Shown: one piece after another, positions 1 through 7,046 of the stretch
Position numbering within the stretch: position 1 is the first letter of the stretch
Layout of the letters: every line of letters begins with the position of its first letter
Program-made: the position numbers and the translations under genes
The notes under the pieces: model-generated
The model's database searches: none
What the model was told of the DNA's origin: nothing
Seen by the model: only the letters and a program-made list of their open reading frames with translations
Source: an uncultured Spirochaetaceae bacterium
Lineage (GTDB): Bacteria > Spirochaetota > Spirochaetia > Treponematales > UBA12059
DNA length: 17,908 nt
Direction of reading: 5' to 3'
NCBI GenBank assembly: GCA_938004315.1
Contig: CALKWG010000095.1
Coordinates: 1-17,908, forward strand

Positions 1-2
1 AA

Positions 3-659
3 TTCTCGGCCATGGCCGTGGGCTACGCCATGCCCAACGGCAACGGCATAGGCGGCCCGCTCATCGGCGTCGGGCGCTACATCGCGCAGGGCCTTTCGCA
101 CCTCAATAAAGAAACCGGCGAGGGCAACCCGGCCCTGGATTGGACCTTCGGCGCCCACGGCATGGTAGTCGAGGTGAACGAGGAGACCGGCGAATACCGG
201 GTACTAAAGATAGCCAGCGTCTACGACGTGGGCCGGGCCATCAACCCGGACATCGTGCGCGGCCAGGCCATAGGCGGCATGATGCAGGGCCTGGGTACGG
301 CGATCTGCGAGGGTTATATCTACGACCAGCAGGGCCGGCTCTTAAACCCCAGCTTCACCGACAACAAGATACCCACGGCCAAGGACCTGCCCATGGAGAT
401 AGAGTGCGCCGTGGTGGAGACGCCCCAGATCGACGGGCCCTACGGCGCGCGCGGCGTAGGCGAGCATTCCATGATCTCCGTGGCGGCGGCCTTGGGCAAC
501 GCGATCCAGAAAGCCACCGGGGCGGAGATCACCCATATGCCCATGCGCTTCGAGGACGTCTGGCGGGCCATCGTCAAGAAGGAGCCCATCGACAACTGGA
601 TCACCAAGTCGCCGGTCGGCTCCTGCCGCTCGGCGCCGGAGCTTCGCCGGCATGATTAG
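3..659 (+). CDS. Xanthine-dehydrogenase-family molybdenum-binding subunit, C-terminal end (partial)
   Basis: The reading frame is open to the left edge of the window, so only the last 218 or so residues of a molybdenum hydroxylase large subunit are present; the ATG at 12 is internal. Family landmarks are visible: a D-x-G-x-x-x-N-P-x-x-x-x-G-Q segment (DVGRAINPDIVRGQ) followed by a glycine-rich MMQGLG stretch, and GARGVGEHS near the C-terminus. The Glu of GVGE is the expected catalytic base in this family. Enzymes of this type hydroxylate purines or related heterocycles at the molybdopterin cofactor in the cytoplasm. The neighbouring uracil-type permease and carbamoyltransferase genes raise the possibility that the substrate is uracil (to barbiturate) rather than xanthine, but nothing in this fragment decides that. 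The FeS and FAD subunits would be expected upstream, outside the window. Confidence 0.88.
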   Translation, partial: FSAMAVGYAMPNGNGIGGPLIGVGRYIAQGLSHLNKETGEGNPALDWTFGAHGMVVEVNEETGEYRVLKIASVYDVGRAINPDIVRGQAIGGMMQGLGTAICEGYIYDQQGRLLNPSFTDNKIPTAKDLPMEIECAVVETPQIDGPYGARGVGEHSMISVAAALGNAIQKATGAEITHMPMRFEDVWRAIVKKEPIDNWITKSPVGSCRSAPELRRHD

Positions 660-783
660 CCGGCGCGATTAGCGGATGGTTCTAACGCGGGGCGCCCTAA
701 GGACGGCCGTCGGCCGGACGGGCACGCCACCGCCTGGTACGACGTCGGGCCGCCGCGCGATAGGCGCGCTTCGGCCGCGGACG

Positions 784-790
784 AAAGGAG
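784..790 (+). promoter_or_regulatory. Ribosome binding site that fixes the GTG start of the permease
   Basis: AAAGGAG lies six bases before the GTG at 797. The next candidate start is the ATG at residue 14, inside the first conserved segment, so the GTG is the better choice. Confidence 0.7.
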
Positions 791-796
791 TTCGGC

Positions 797-2053
797 GTGG
801 ATAAAGAGAAAGACATCACCGGTAAGAACGTGGTGATGGGTCTCCAGCACACCTTCGTCATGTTCGGGGCGACGGTGCTGGTCCCGATCATCACGGGGCT
901 GGACGTGGGCGTGACGCTGTTCGCCGCCGGCGTCGGCACCTGGATCTTCCACCTGGTCACCGGCTTCAAGGTGCCGGTATTCCTCGGCAGCTCCTTCGCC
1001 TTCATACCGGGCATCGTCGCGGTCGGCGCGAGCCAGGGCCTGCCCTACGCGTTAGGCGGCATCGTCATAGCCGGCCTCCTCTACGTCGTGGTAGCGATCA
1101 TCTTCAAGTTCGTCTCGTACGAGAACCTGCACAAGATACTACCGCCGCACGTCACCGGACCGATGATCATACTCATCGGCCTTATCCTGGCGCCGGTGGC
1201 CGTGCAGAACGCCAACGGCACCTTCTCCGAGGGCATCGTGAAGGCCATCGGCGTCAACGGCTGCTGGGCCGTCGCGCTCTTCACCTTCGCCGCCGGCATC
1301 TTCGTCAAGATCGCCCTGCCCAAGATGGGCCAGAAGTTCCTGGGCAACCTCCCCGTCCTCCTCGCCCTGATCGCCGGCTACGTGCTCTCGATCATCATCG
1401 GCATCGTAGACTTCAGCGCCGTCCGCGAGGCGGCCTGGATAGGCTTCCCGAAATTCACCCTGCCCAAGTTCTCGGTCGAGGCCATCACCGTCATGGTGCC
1501 CATCGCCATCGTCACCATGGTCGAGCACTTCGGCGACGTCCTGGCCATCGGCAACGTGGTCGGCAAGGACTTCATCAGGGATCCGGGCGTGCACCGCACC
1601 CTGATCGGCGACGGCATCGCCACCTCCGTATCCGCCCTCATGGGCGGCCCGGCCAACACCACCTACTCCGAGAACACCGGCGCCGTGGCCCTCACCGGCG
1701 TTAAGAACCCGGTGGTCATGCGCATCGCGGCGGTCTTCGCCATCGTGCTCGCCATGATCCCGAAATTCACCGCGCTTATCGGCACCATCCCCGGCCCGGT
1801 CATCGGCGGCATCTCCATCCTGCTCTTCGGCATGATCTCGTCCATCGGCATCAAGAACATGGTCGACGCCAAGGTCAACCTGTCCAATCCCAAGCTCCTC
1901 ATCATCACCGCGACCATGCTCGTGCTCGGCTTGGGCGGCGCCACCTTCGCCTTCGGCGCCATCAAGCTCTCCGGCCTCGGCCTCGCGGCCATCTTCGGCA
2001 TCGTCCTGAACCTCATCCTCCGGCCCAAGGACATCACCGCCGAGGATAGCTGA
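797..2053 (+). CDS. uraA: NCS2-family uracil permease (UraA type)
   Basis: A 418-residue polytopic membrane protein of the NCS2 nucleobase:cation symporter family. It starts at GTG, six bases after AAAGGAG at 784-790. Visible motifs are GLQHTF at 15-20, LGSSFAFI at 63-70, EHFGD at 243-247 and the family signature ENTGAVALTG at 292-301. E. coli UraA binds uracil through Glu241 and Glu290; here Glu243 and Glu292 have the same 49-residue spacing. LGSSFAFI matches the UraA form, whereas XanQ-type xanthine carriers read differently at this place. Length is close to UraA (429). I therefore infer uracil, or a similar pyrimidine, as substrate, imported across the inner membrane. The gene sits between a molybdenum hydroxylase and the carbamoyltransferase operon and ends at a strong terminator, so it may be transcribed with the upstream hydroxylase genes. 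Xanthine or barbiturate transport is not excluded. Confidence 0.88.
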   Translation: MDKEKDITGKNVVMGLQHTFVMFGATVLVPIITGLDVGVTLFAAGVGTWIFHLVTGFKVPVFLGSSFAFIPGIVAVGASQGLPYALGGIVIAGLLYVVVAIIFKFVSYENLHKILPPHVTGPMIILIGLILAPVAVQNANGTFSEGIVKAIGVNGCWAVALFTFAAGIFVKIALPKMGQKFLGNLPVLLALIAGYVLSIIIGIVDFSAVREAAWIGFPKFTLPKFSVEAITVMVPIAIVTMVEHFGDVLAIGNVVGKDFIRDPGVHRTLIGDGIATSVSALMGGPANTTYSENTGAVALTGVKNPVVMRIAAVFAIVLAMIPKFTALIGTIPGPVIGGISILLFGMISSIGIKNMVDAKVNLSNPKLLIITATMLVLGLGGATFAFGAIKLSGLGLAAIFGIVLNLILRPKDITAEDS

Positions 2054-2064
2054 TCCTTCCTAAA

Positions 2065-2119
2065 TAGGCCCTCGGCCTAGCTCGAGCGGCCGCCCCCGCG
2101 GGGGCGGCCGCCTCTTTTT
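2065..2119 (+). terminator. Strong intrinsic terminator after the permease gene
   Basis: A small hairpin (TAGGCC, loop ctc, GGCCTA at 2065-2079) is followed by a perfect 26-base palindrome at 2086-2111, made only of G and C. The sequence then reads CTC and a run of five T at 2115-2119. This is a classic rho-independent terminator on the + strand. It separates the permease gene from the allH-fdrA-allG operon, which therefore needs its own promoter or read-through; no convincing promoter is visible in the 15 bases left before allH. Confidence 0.85.
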
Positions 2120-2134
2120 CAATAAGGAGCCCGG

Positions 2135-3043
2135 ATGCCCGGTTTAAAAGGATGCCTCGTAGCGCCGCCGCCCTGGGAAGCCAAGCTCGCGGGCGTCTTT
2201 TCTAAGGCGGTCGCGCTTTTACTTCCGAACGGGCTCCTCATTAGCGTCGTAAGGGACGAAGGAGGGATGGAGGCGCTGGCGCTGTGGCCCGGCGCCGAGG
2301 CCTACGCCCGCATCGATGCGGCGGCCATGGCTGGCTTTTCGGATGCCCGGGCCGACAGCCCGGGCGCCGCGGAAGCGGCGCGGTCTGCGGCGATCGCGGC
2401 GATCGAAGCGGCCTATGCGGCGGCCGAGCCTTGGGATCCCCGGCCCCGCCTGGCCGAACTATCGCGCGCCTTCGCCGCGGCCGGCCGGGATGGTGCGCCA
2501 GCCGCCGCCGCGGACAGGCTCCGGGCGGCCTTACGGCGGGCCGAGGCCGCCGACCGGCATCGCCGCGGCGGCGCTGACGGGACGGACGGTACGGCCGACG
2601 ACGACACGATACGGGGGAACGGCCCCTATGGACGAGCCTTCGAAGCCATGAAGGCGCGAGACGATTTTCCGGCGGCGCTCGTGGGCTTCGGCCCGGGGAC
2701 CACGCCGGCAGGCGACGATTGGCTGGCCGGCTACCTCTGCGCCGCCGATCTCACGAGCGGCCGCGGCCCCGGCTACGCGGAGGCCGCGCTGCGGAACGAG
2801 ATCGTATGCCGGCTCGACCGGACCACGGCGGCCGGCCGTAGCCTCCTTACGGGGGCGCTCGCGGGCGTCCCGCCGCGTTACCTCTGCGCCCTCGTCGAGG
2901 CGCTCGCCGAGCCTTGCGCCGGCGACGACGAGCTGGTCGACGCCGTCGAGTCCGCCCTTTCCCACGGCGCCAGCTCCGGCCGCGACGCCGTCGACGGCTT
3001 CTTGAGCGCTTTACTCGGCCTCGGCGCTACCGTCGAGGCTTAA
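2135..3043 (+). CDS. allH: DUF2877 protein, AllH/YlbF-type subunit of oxamate carbamoyltransferase
   Basis: A 302-residue cytoplasmic protein starting at ATG with AAGGAG at 2124-2129. The DUF2877 hallmark GFGPGTTPAGDDWLAGY is at about 184-200, and a TTAAGRSLLTGALAG segment follows near 230-244, both typical of E. coli YlbF/AllH (271 residues). In E. coli AllF(FdrA), AllG(YlbE) and AllH(YlbF) together make the oxamate carbamoyltransferase that phosphorolyses oxalurate to oxamate and carbamoyl phosphate. All three partners are adjacent here, so membership of that complex is well supported; the true substrate is not. Residues 75-160 are rich in Ala and Arg, look poorly conserved, and may account for the extra length. 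It is first in the six-gene run and is followed by fdrA after 32 bases. Confidence 0.85.
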   Translation: MPGLKGCLVAPPPWEAKLAGVFSKAVALLLPNGLLISVVRDEGGMEALALWPGAEAYARIDAAAMAGFSDARADSPGAAEAARSAAIAAIEAAYAAAEPWDPRPRLAELSRAFAAAGRDGAPAAAADRLRAALRRAEAADRHRRGGADGTDGTADDDTIRGNGPYGRAFEAMKARDDFPAALVGFGPGTTPAGDDWLAGYLCAADLTSGRGPGYAEAALRNEIVCRLDRTTAAGRSLLTGALAGVPPRYLCALVEALAEPCAGDDELVDAVESALSHGASSGRDAVDGFLSALLGLGATVEA

Positions 3044-3047
3044 GCGG

Positions 3048-3056
3048 TGTTATACT
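3048..3056 (+). promoter_or_regulatory. Possible extended -10 promoter element before fdrA
   Basis: The nine bases read TGTTATACT, matching the extended -10 form TG-n-TATAAT at all but one position. They lie just after the allH stop and 20 bases before the fdrA ATG. The -35 position (TACCGT, 3028-3033) is weak. If used, the transcript leader would be about 13 bases. AT-rich promoter-like words are rare in this GC-rich stretch, but chance is possible. Confidence 0.3.
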
Positions 3057-3075
3057 CGAAGGTCCAGGGGGTCAG

Positions 3076-4683
3076 ATGAAACGACTGAGCGTCCGCAAGG
3101 ACTCATATTACGATTCGGTGTTCCTTATGCTGGCGGCCCGCGGCATCAAGGGCATGGACGGCGTGGCCGAGGCCGTCGTCGCCATGGCGACGCCGATGAA
3201 CGTCGAGCTGCTCGGAGACCTGGGCTTCGATAAGGCCGAGCTCGCGGGGCTTAGCCCCAACGATCTCGTCGTCGCCGTCGAGGCTAACGACGAAGGCGTC
3301 ATGGATGCCGCGTTCAAAGAGGCCTTCGACGCCCTCACCCGTAAGAAGCAGGCCGCCGCCGAGACGGGCCTGGCGCGGGTCGGATCCATGGCCTCCGCCT
3401 TGAAGCTCGATCCGGACATCAAGCTGGCCGTCATCTCGGTGCCCGGCGCCTACGCCGCGCGCGAGGCCCGTAAGGCCCTCGACGCGGGCCTGCACGTCAT
3501 GCTCTATTCCGATAACGTCAGCCTCGAGGACGAGATAGCGCTCAAGAAGCTCGCCGTCTCCAAAGGACTCCTCGTCATGGGGCCCGACTGCGGTACCGCC
3601 ATCGTCAACGGCAAGCCCCTCTGCTTCGCCAACGTCGTCAGGCGAGGCCCGATCGGCGTCGTCGCCGCCTCGGGCACCGGCCTGCAGGAGGTCTGCTGCC
3701 TGATAGACCGCTACGGCGCCGGCATAAGCCAGGCCATAGGTACCGGCGGCCGCGACCTGAAGAACGCCGCGGTCGGCGGCATGACGAGCCTCCTCGCGCT
3801 CTCGGCCTTGGCCGAGGACCCGGCGACCAAGGTCCTCCTCGTCGTCAGTAAGCCCCCCGCCCCGGAGGTCGCCGAGAGGGTCATCGCCGCGCTCGAGGCC
3901 TCGGGTAAGCCCGCCGTCGCCCATTTCCTGGGCCTGCCCCCGCGGCCCGATCGCGGCCGCGTCGCCTTCGCCGCCGACCTCGAGGAAGCCGCGCTCCTGG
4001 CCTCCCGCCTCGCCCTGGGCGACGATTCGCCCGAACAAGCCCGCGCCAGTATCGCGGAAGACTCGGGCAACGACCGCTACAACCGACCCCGACCCGGCGC
4101 TATTGCGGCGACGGCGGCGGCCGAAGCGAGCCGGCTCGGCCCGGGCCAGAAATATTTACGGGGCCTCTACACCGGCGGCACGCTCTGCGACGAAGCTATG
4201 TTCATGGCCCATAAGGAGCTCGGCGGCGTTTACTCGAACAACCAAGTCGACCCCGCCTGGATCCTCGCCGACCCGTTCAAGTCCAAGGCCCACTGCGTGG
4301 TCGACCTGGGCGACGACGCCTTCACCGCCGGCAAGCCGCACCCCATGATCGACCCCGGCGCCCGCGCCGAGCGCATAGCATTGGAGGGCGCCGACCCCGA
4401 GCTCGCGGTCATGCTCCTGGACTTCGTGCTAGGCTACGGTTCGCATCCCGACCCGGTCGGCGCCTGCCTGAAGGAGATCAAGGCGGCGCGGGCGGCCGCC
4501 GCGGCCCGCGGCGGCTACCTCCCCGTCGTCGCCTCGGTCACCGGCACCGAGGCAGACCCCCAGGGCATGGCGTCCCAGGTCGCCGCCCTCGAGGCCGCGG
4601 GCGTCGTCGTGATGCCGTCCAACTACCGCGCGGCCCTCTTGGCCGTTGAGATAGCCAAGCTCGCGCAGGGAGGCAAACGATGA
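3076..4683 (+). CDS. fdrA: FdrA/AllF, acyl-CoA synthetase-like subunit of oxamate carbamoyltransferase
   Basis: A 535-residue protein close in length to E. coli FdrA (555). The ATG at 3076, preceded by AGGGGG, is chosen because the predicted protein then begins MKRLSVRKDSYYDS, as FdrA proteins do; the frame stays open further upstream through allH, but that part is Arg-rich and meaningless. The N-terminal half has the succinyl-CoA synthetase alpha-like fold pattern, with GPDCGTAIVNG at 169-179, GVVAASGTGLQEV at 194-206 and GTGGRDL at 222-228. The C-terminal half carries LYTGGTLCDEAM and HPMIDPGAR. With AllG and AllH it forms the carbamoyltransferase that releases carbamoyl phosphate from a carbamoylated amide. 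Its stop overlaps the allG start by four bases (ATGA), indicating translational coupling and matched amounts of the subunits. Confidence 0.9.
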   Translation: MKRLSVRKDSYYDSVFLMLAARGIKGMDGVAEAVVAMATPMNVELLGDLGFDKAELAGLSPNDLVVAVEANDEGVMDAAFKEAFDALTRKKQAAAETGLARVGSMASALKLDPDIKLAVISVPGAYAAREARKALDAGLHVMLYSDNVSLEDEIALKKLAVSKGLLVMGPDCGTAIVNGKPLCFANVVRRGPIGVVAASGTGLQEVCCLIDRYGAGISQAIGTGGRDLKNAAVGGMTSLLALSALAEDPATKVLLVVSKPPAPEVAERVIAALEASGKPAVAHFLGLPPRPDRGRVAFAADLEEAALLASRLALGDDSPEQARASIAEDSGNDRYNRPRPGAIAATAAAEASRLGPGQKYLRGLYTGGTLCDEAMFMAHKELGGVYSNNQVDPAWILADPFKSKAHCVVDLGDDAFTAGKPHPMIDPGARAERIALEGADPELAVMLLDFVLGYGSHPDPVGACLKEIKAARAAAAARGGYLPVVASVTGTEADPQGMASQVAALEAAGVVVMPSNYRAALLAVEIAKLAQGGKR

Positions 4684-6104
4684 GCGCCGCCGTTAAAACG
4701 CTATTCGCGAACGAACTCAGGGCCGTCAACGAAGGCCTTGAATCCTTCGCCGAGAACCTAGTCAAGGAAGGCGCCCGCGCCGTCCACGTGGAGTGGAAAC
4801 CGCCTGCCGGCGGCGACCTCAAGGCCGTCGCGGCCCTGGACGCCCTGGCCTCGCGGGCGAGCGTCGATATAGAGGCGGCCAACGCCGAGGCCGTCAGGCG
4901 CATCCAGGCGGCCAAGCCCACGGTCGTCGGGATCGGCATCGCGGCGGACGTCGTACCAGGCATGGCCAAAGACTTGATCCTGCATGCCGGCCCGCCGGTA
5001 GCCTGGAAGGATATGTGCGGCCCCATGCGCGGCGCGGTCATAGGCGGCCTCATCTACGAGGGCCTGGCCAAGGACGCCGCCGAGGCCGAGCTTCTGGCCG
5101 CCTCCGGCAAGGTGCGCTTCGACCCCTGCCACCATCACGACGCGGTCGGCCCCATGGCCGGCGTCATGACCGCGAGCATGCCGGTTTGGATCGTGGAGAA
5201 TCAGGCCTTCGGCAACCGCGCCTACTGCACCCTGAACGAGGGCCTGGGGAAGGTGCTCCGCTACGGCGCCTACTCCGCCGAGGTCCTGGACCGCCTGCGT
5301 TGGATGCGCGACGAGCTAGCGCCCATACTCTCCGAGGCGCTGGCCCTGCGCGGCCCCCTGGACATGAAGACCATCATCGCCCAGATCCTACAGATGGGCG
5401 ACGAGGGCCATAACCGCAATCGCGCCGGCACCTCGCTGGTCATACGCGAGCTGGCCCCGCATATCGTCATGCTCGACCGCCCGCGGGAGTCCCTGGCCAA
5501 GGTCCTGGCCTTCCTCAACGCCAACGACCACTTCTTCCTGAACCTGACCATGCCCAGCGCCAAGTGCACGGTGGATGCGGCGGCCGGCGTCGAGGGTTCG
5601 TCCATCATAACGACGATGGCGCGCAACGGCACCGAATTCGGCATACGCGTGTCGGGCCTGCCGGGGCGCTGGTTCACCGGGCCCTCGGGCGTCATCGACG
5701 GCCTATACCTGCCGGGCTTCGGGCCCCAGGACGCGGCGCGCGACATAGGCGACTCGGTGATCACCGAGACCTCCGGCATAGGCGGCTTCGCCATGGCCGC
5801 GGCGCCGGCCATCGTAAAGTTCGTCGGCGGCTCGCCCAAGGACGCCATCGACATCACCCTGCGCATGTACGAGATCACGGCGGCCGAGAGCCAGTCCTAC
5901 CAGATCCCGGCCCTGGACTTCCGCGGGACCCCGACGGGCCTAGACCTGCGCAAGGTGGTCGAGACGGGCATCCTCCCGGCCATCAACACCGGCATCGCCC
6001 ACAAGGATCCGGGCGTCGGCATGGTCGGCGCCGGCCTGGTCAACCCCCCGGAGAACGCGTTCCGCGACGCCCTCGTGGCGTTCGCCGAGAGATATACGAA
6101 GTAA
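4680..6104 (+). CDS. allG: DUF1116 protein, AllG/YlbE-type subunit of oxamate carbamoyltransferase
   Basis: A 474-residue protein, longer than E. coli YlbE/AllG (about 419), beginning within the fdrA stop codon (ATGA at 4680-4683). DUF1116 landmarks are WKDMCGPMRGAV at 109-120, FDPCHHHDAVGPMAG at 147-161, GDEGHNRNRAGTSL, and a GFGPQDAARDIGDS segment followed by ETSGIGGFAMAAAP. The His-rich PCHHHD motif and the conserved Cys and Asp residues are plausible active-site or ligand positions; that assignment is mine. In E. coli the protein is the second large subunit of oxamate carbamoyltransferase. Coupling to fdrA and the nearby allH support the same three-part complex here. The donor could be oxalurate or a homologue such as ureidomalonate. 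Confidence 0.88.
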   Translation: MSAAVKTLFANELRAVNEGLESFAENLVKEGARAVHVEWKPPAGGDLKAVAALDALASRASVDIEAANAEAVRRIQAAKPTVVGIGIAADVVPGMAKDLILHAGPPVAWKDMCGPMRGAVIGGLIYEGLAKDAAEAELLAASGKVRFDPCHHHDAVGPMAGVMTASMPVWIVENQAFGNRAYCTLNEGLGKVLRYGAYSAEVLDRLRWMRDELAPILSEALALRGPLDMKTIIAQILQMGDEGHNRNRAGTSLVIRELAPHIVMLDRPRESLAKVLAFLNANDHFFLNLTMPSAKCTVDAAAGVEGSSIITTMARNGTEFGIRVSGLPGRWFTGPSGVIDGLYLPGFGPQDAARDIGDSVITETSGIGGFAMAAAPAIVKFVGGSPKDAIDITLRMYEITAAESQSYQIPALDFRGTPTGLDLRKVVETGILPAINTGIAHKDPGVGMVGAGLVNPPENAFRDALVAFAERYTK

Positions 6105-6125
6105 CTTAGTTATAGGAGGTTTACT

Positions 6126-6998
6126 ATGAAGATGATCGACCTGACCATCCCCTTAGGGATCGGCACCCCGCCCTGGCCCACCTACGAGCCGCTCGAGGTC
6201 AAGTACTTCAAGCGCCTGGCCCCCAACGGCGCCAACGGCCAGCTCGTGACCCACTCGAACCACATCGGCACCCACCTGGACGGCGAGATCCATTTCTACA
6301 CGCCGGGCAAGGACATCGCCAGCCTGGACATGGACTTCCTGGTGCACGAGGGCGCCATCGTCGACCTCTCCGACGCGGCGCAGGACTACGACGTCTACAC
6401 CTCCAAGATGGTGGAGGAGCGCGTCGAGGTGAAGGAGGGCGATATCCTCATCATCCACACCGGCTTCCACCATTACGGCTGGGACCAGCCCACCGGCGAC
6501 GAGATCCGCTACATGATCAAGCACCCGGGGCCGGACCGCGAGTTCGCCGAATGGGCCAAGAGGAAGAAGCTGCGCTGGATTGGCGTAGACTGCGGCTCCG
6601 CCGACCATCCCATGAACACCAAGATCCGCGACTGGATGCCCAAGCAGGCCGCCGAGTGCGACCGGCACTTCAAGGCCAAGTACGGCAAGGGCCTGGACGA
6701 GGTCTTCAGCGAGGACAAGTACCAGCTCATGCACATCGAGATGTTCAACGAGCACGTCATCCACGCCGAATGCCTAGGCGGCGACATGGACCTCCTCCTC
6801 AATCAGCGGGCCCTGATCGGCTGCTTCCCCTGGCGCTTCGTAGACGGCGAGTCCAGCATCGCGCGCATCGTGGCCATGGTGGAGGACGAGCGCTACGAGA
6901 AGCTCATGGCGAAGAAGGCCAAGTGCGAGCTCACCAAGTTCGGCGACATAGCCGGCGCCAAGGCCGCCTGGCTGCACGAGGAAGCCCGTAAGAAGTAA
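6126..6998 (+). CDS. Cyclase-family metal-dependent hydrolase (kynurenine formamidase / isatin hydrolase superfamily)
   Basis: A 290-residue cytoplasmic hydrolase. It starts at ATG with a near-perfect ribosome site, TAGGAGGT at 6113-6120, five bases upstream, and lies 21 bases after allG. The family metal-binding motif H-x-G-T-H-x-D-x-x-x-H is intact: His46, His50, Asp52 and His56. The usual Pro of the D-x-P-x-H part is Glu54. GVDCGSADHP near 191-200 and a GESSIARIVA segment near the C-terminus also fit the family. Members open amide bonds with Mn or Zn, including a cyclic amide in isatin hydrolase. Lying next to a carbamoyltransferase, this enzyme is the natural candidate for opening a ring such as barbiturate to give the carbamoylated acid. 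N-formylkynurenine cleavage is less likely because no other kynurenine gene is present. Confidence 0.85.
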   Translation: MKMIDLTIPLGIGTPPWPTYEPLEVKYFKRLAPNGANGQLVTHSNHIGTHLDGEIHFYTPGKDIASLDMDFLVHEGAIVDLSDAAQDYDVYTSKMVEERVEVKEGDILIIHTGFHHYGWDQPTGDEIRYMIKHPGPDREFAEWAKRKKLRWIGVDCGSADHPMNTKIRDWMPKQAAECDRHFKAKYGKGLDEVFSEDKYQLMHIEMFNEHVIHAECLGGDMDLLLNQRALIGCFPWRFVDGESSIARIVAMVEDERYEKLMAKKAKCELTKFGDIAGAKAAWLHEEARKK

Positions 6999-7005
6999 GC
7001 TTAAG

Positions 7006-7031
7006 CCGGCCGCCGCCCCGGGCGGCGCCGG
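7006..7031 (+). promoter_or_regulatory. GC-rich intercistronic hairpin
   Basis: A stem at 7011-7017 with 7021-7027 (loop 7018-7020) extends through one bulged C at 7010 to 7006-7009 paired with 7028-7031. No T run follows, and the CoA-transferase ribosome site GAGGAG begins about five bases later. It is more likely an RNA-processing, stability or partial-attenuation element than a full terminator. Confidence 0.4.
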
Positions 7032-7046
7032 TAACGAGGAGAGACT

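Noticed and set aside
797..2053. Calling the permease a xanthine permease because of its xanthine-dehydrogenase-like neighbour
   Set aside because: The substrate-site residues look like UraA, not XanQ or PbuX, so the neighbour alone is not enough.
2914..3075. An upstream extension of fdrA overlapping the end of allH
   Set aside because: The extra 54 codons encode an Arg-rich stretch with no family resemblance, while the ATG at 3076 has a ribosome site and gives the normal FdrA N-terminus.
3103..4038. A 311-codon - strand frame opposite fdrA
   Set aside because: Antisense shadow of a well-recognised gene; Gly/Asp/Arg-rich composition without motifs.
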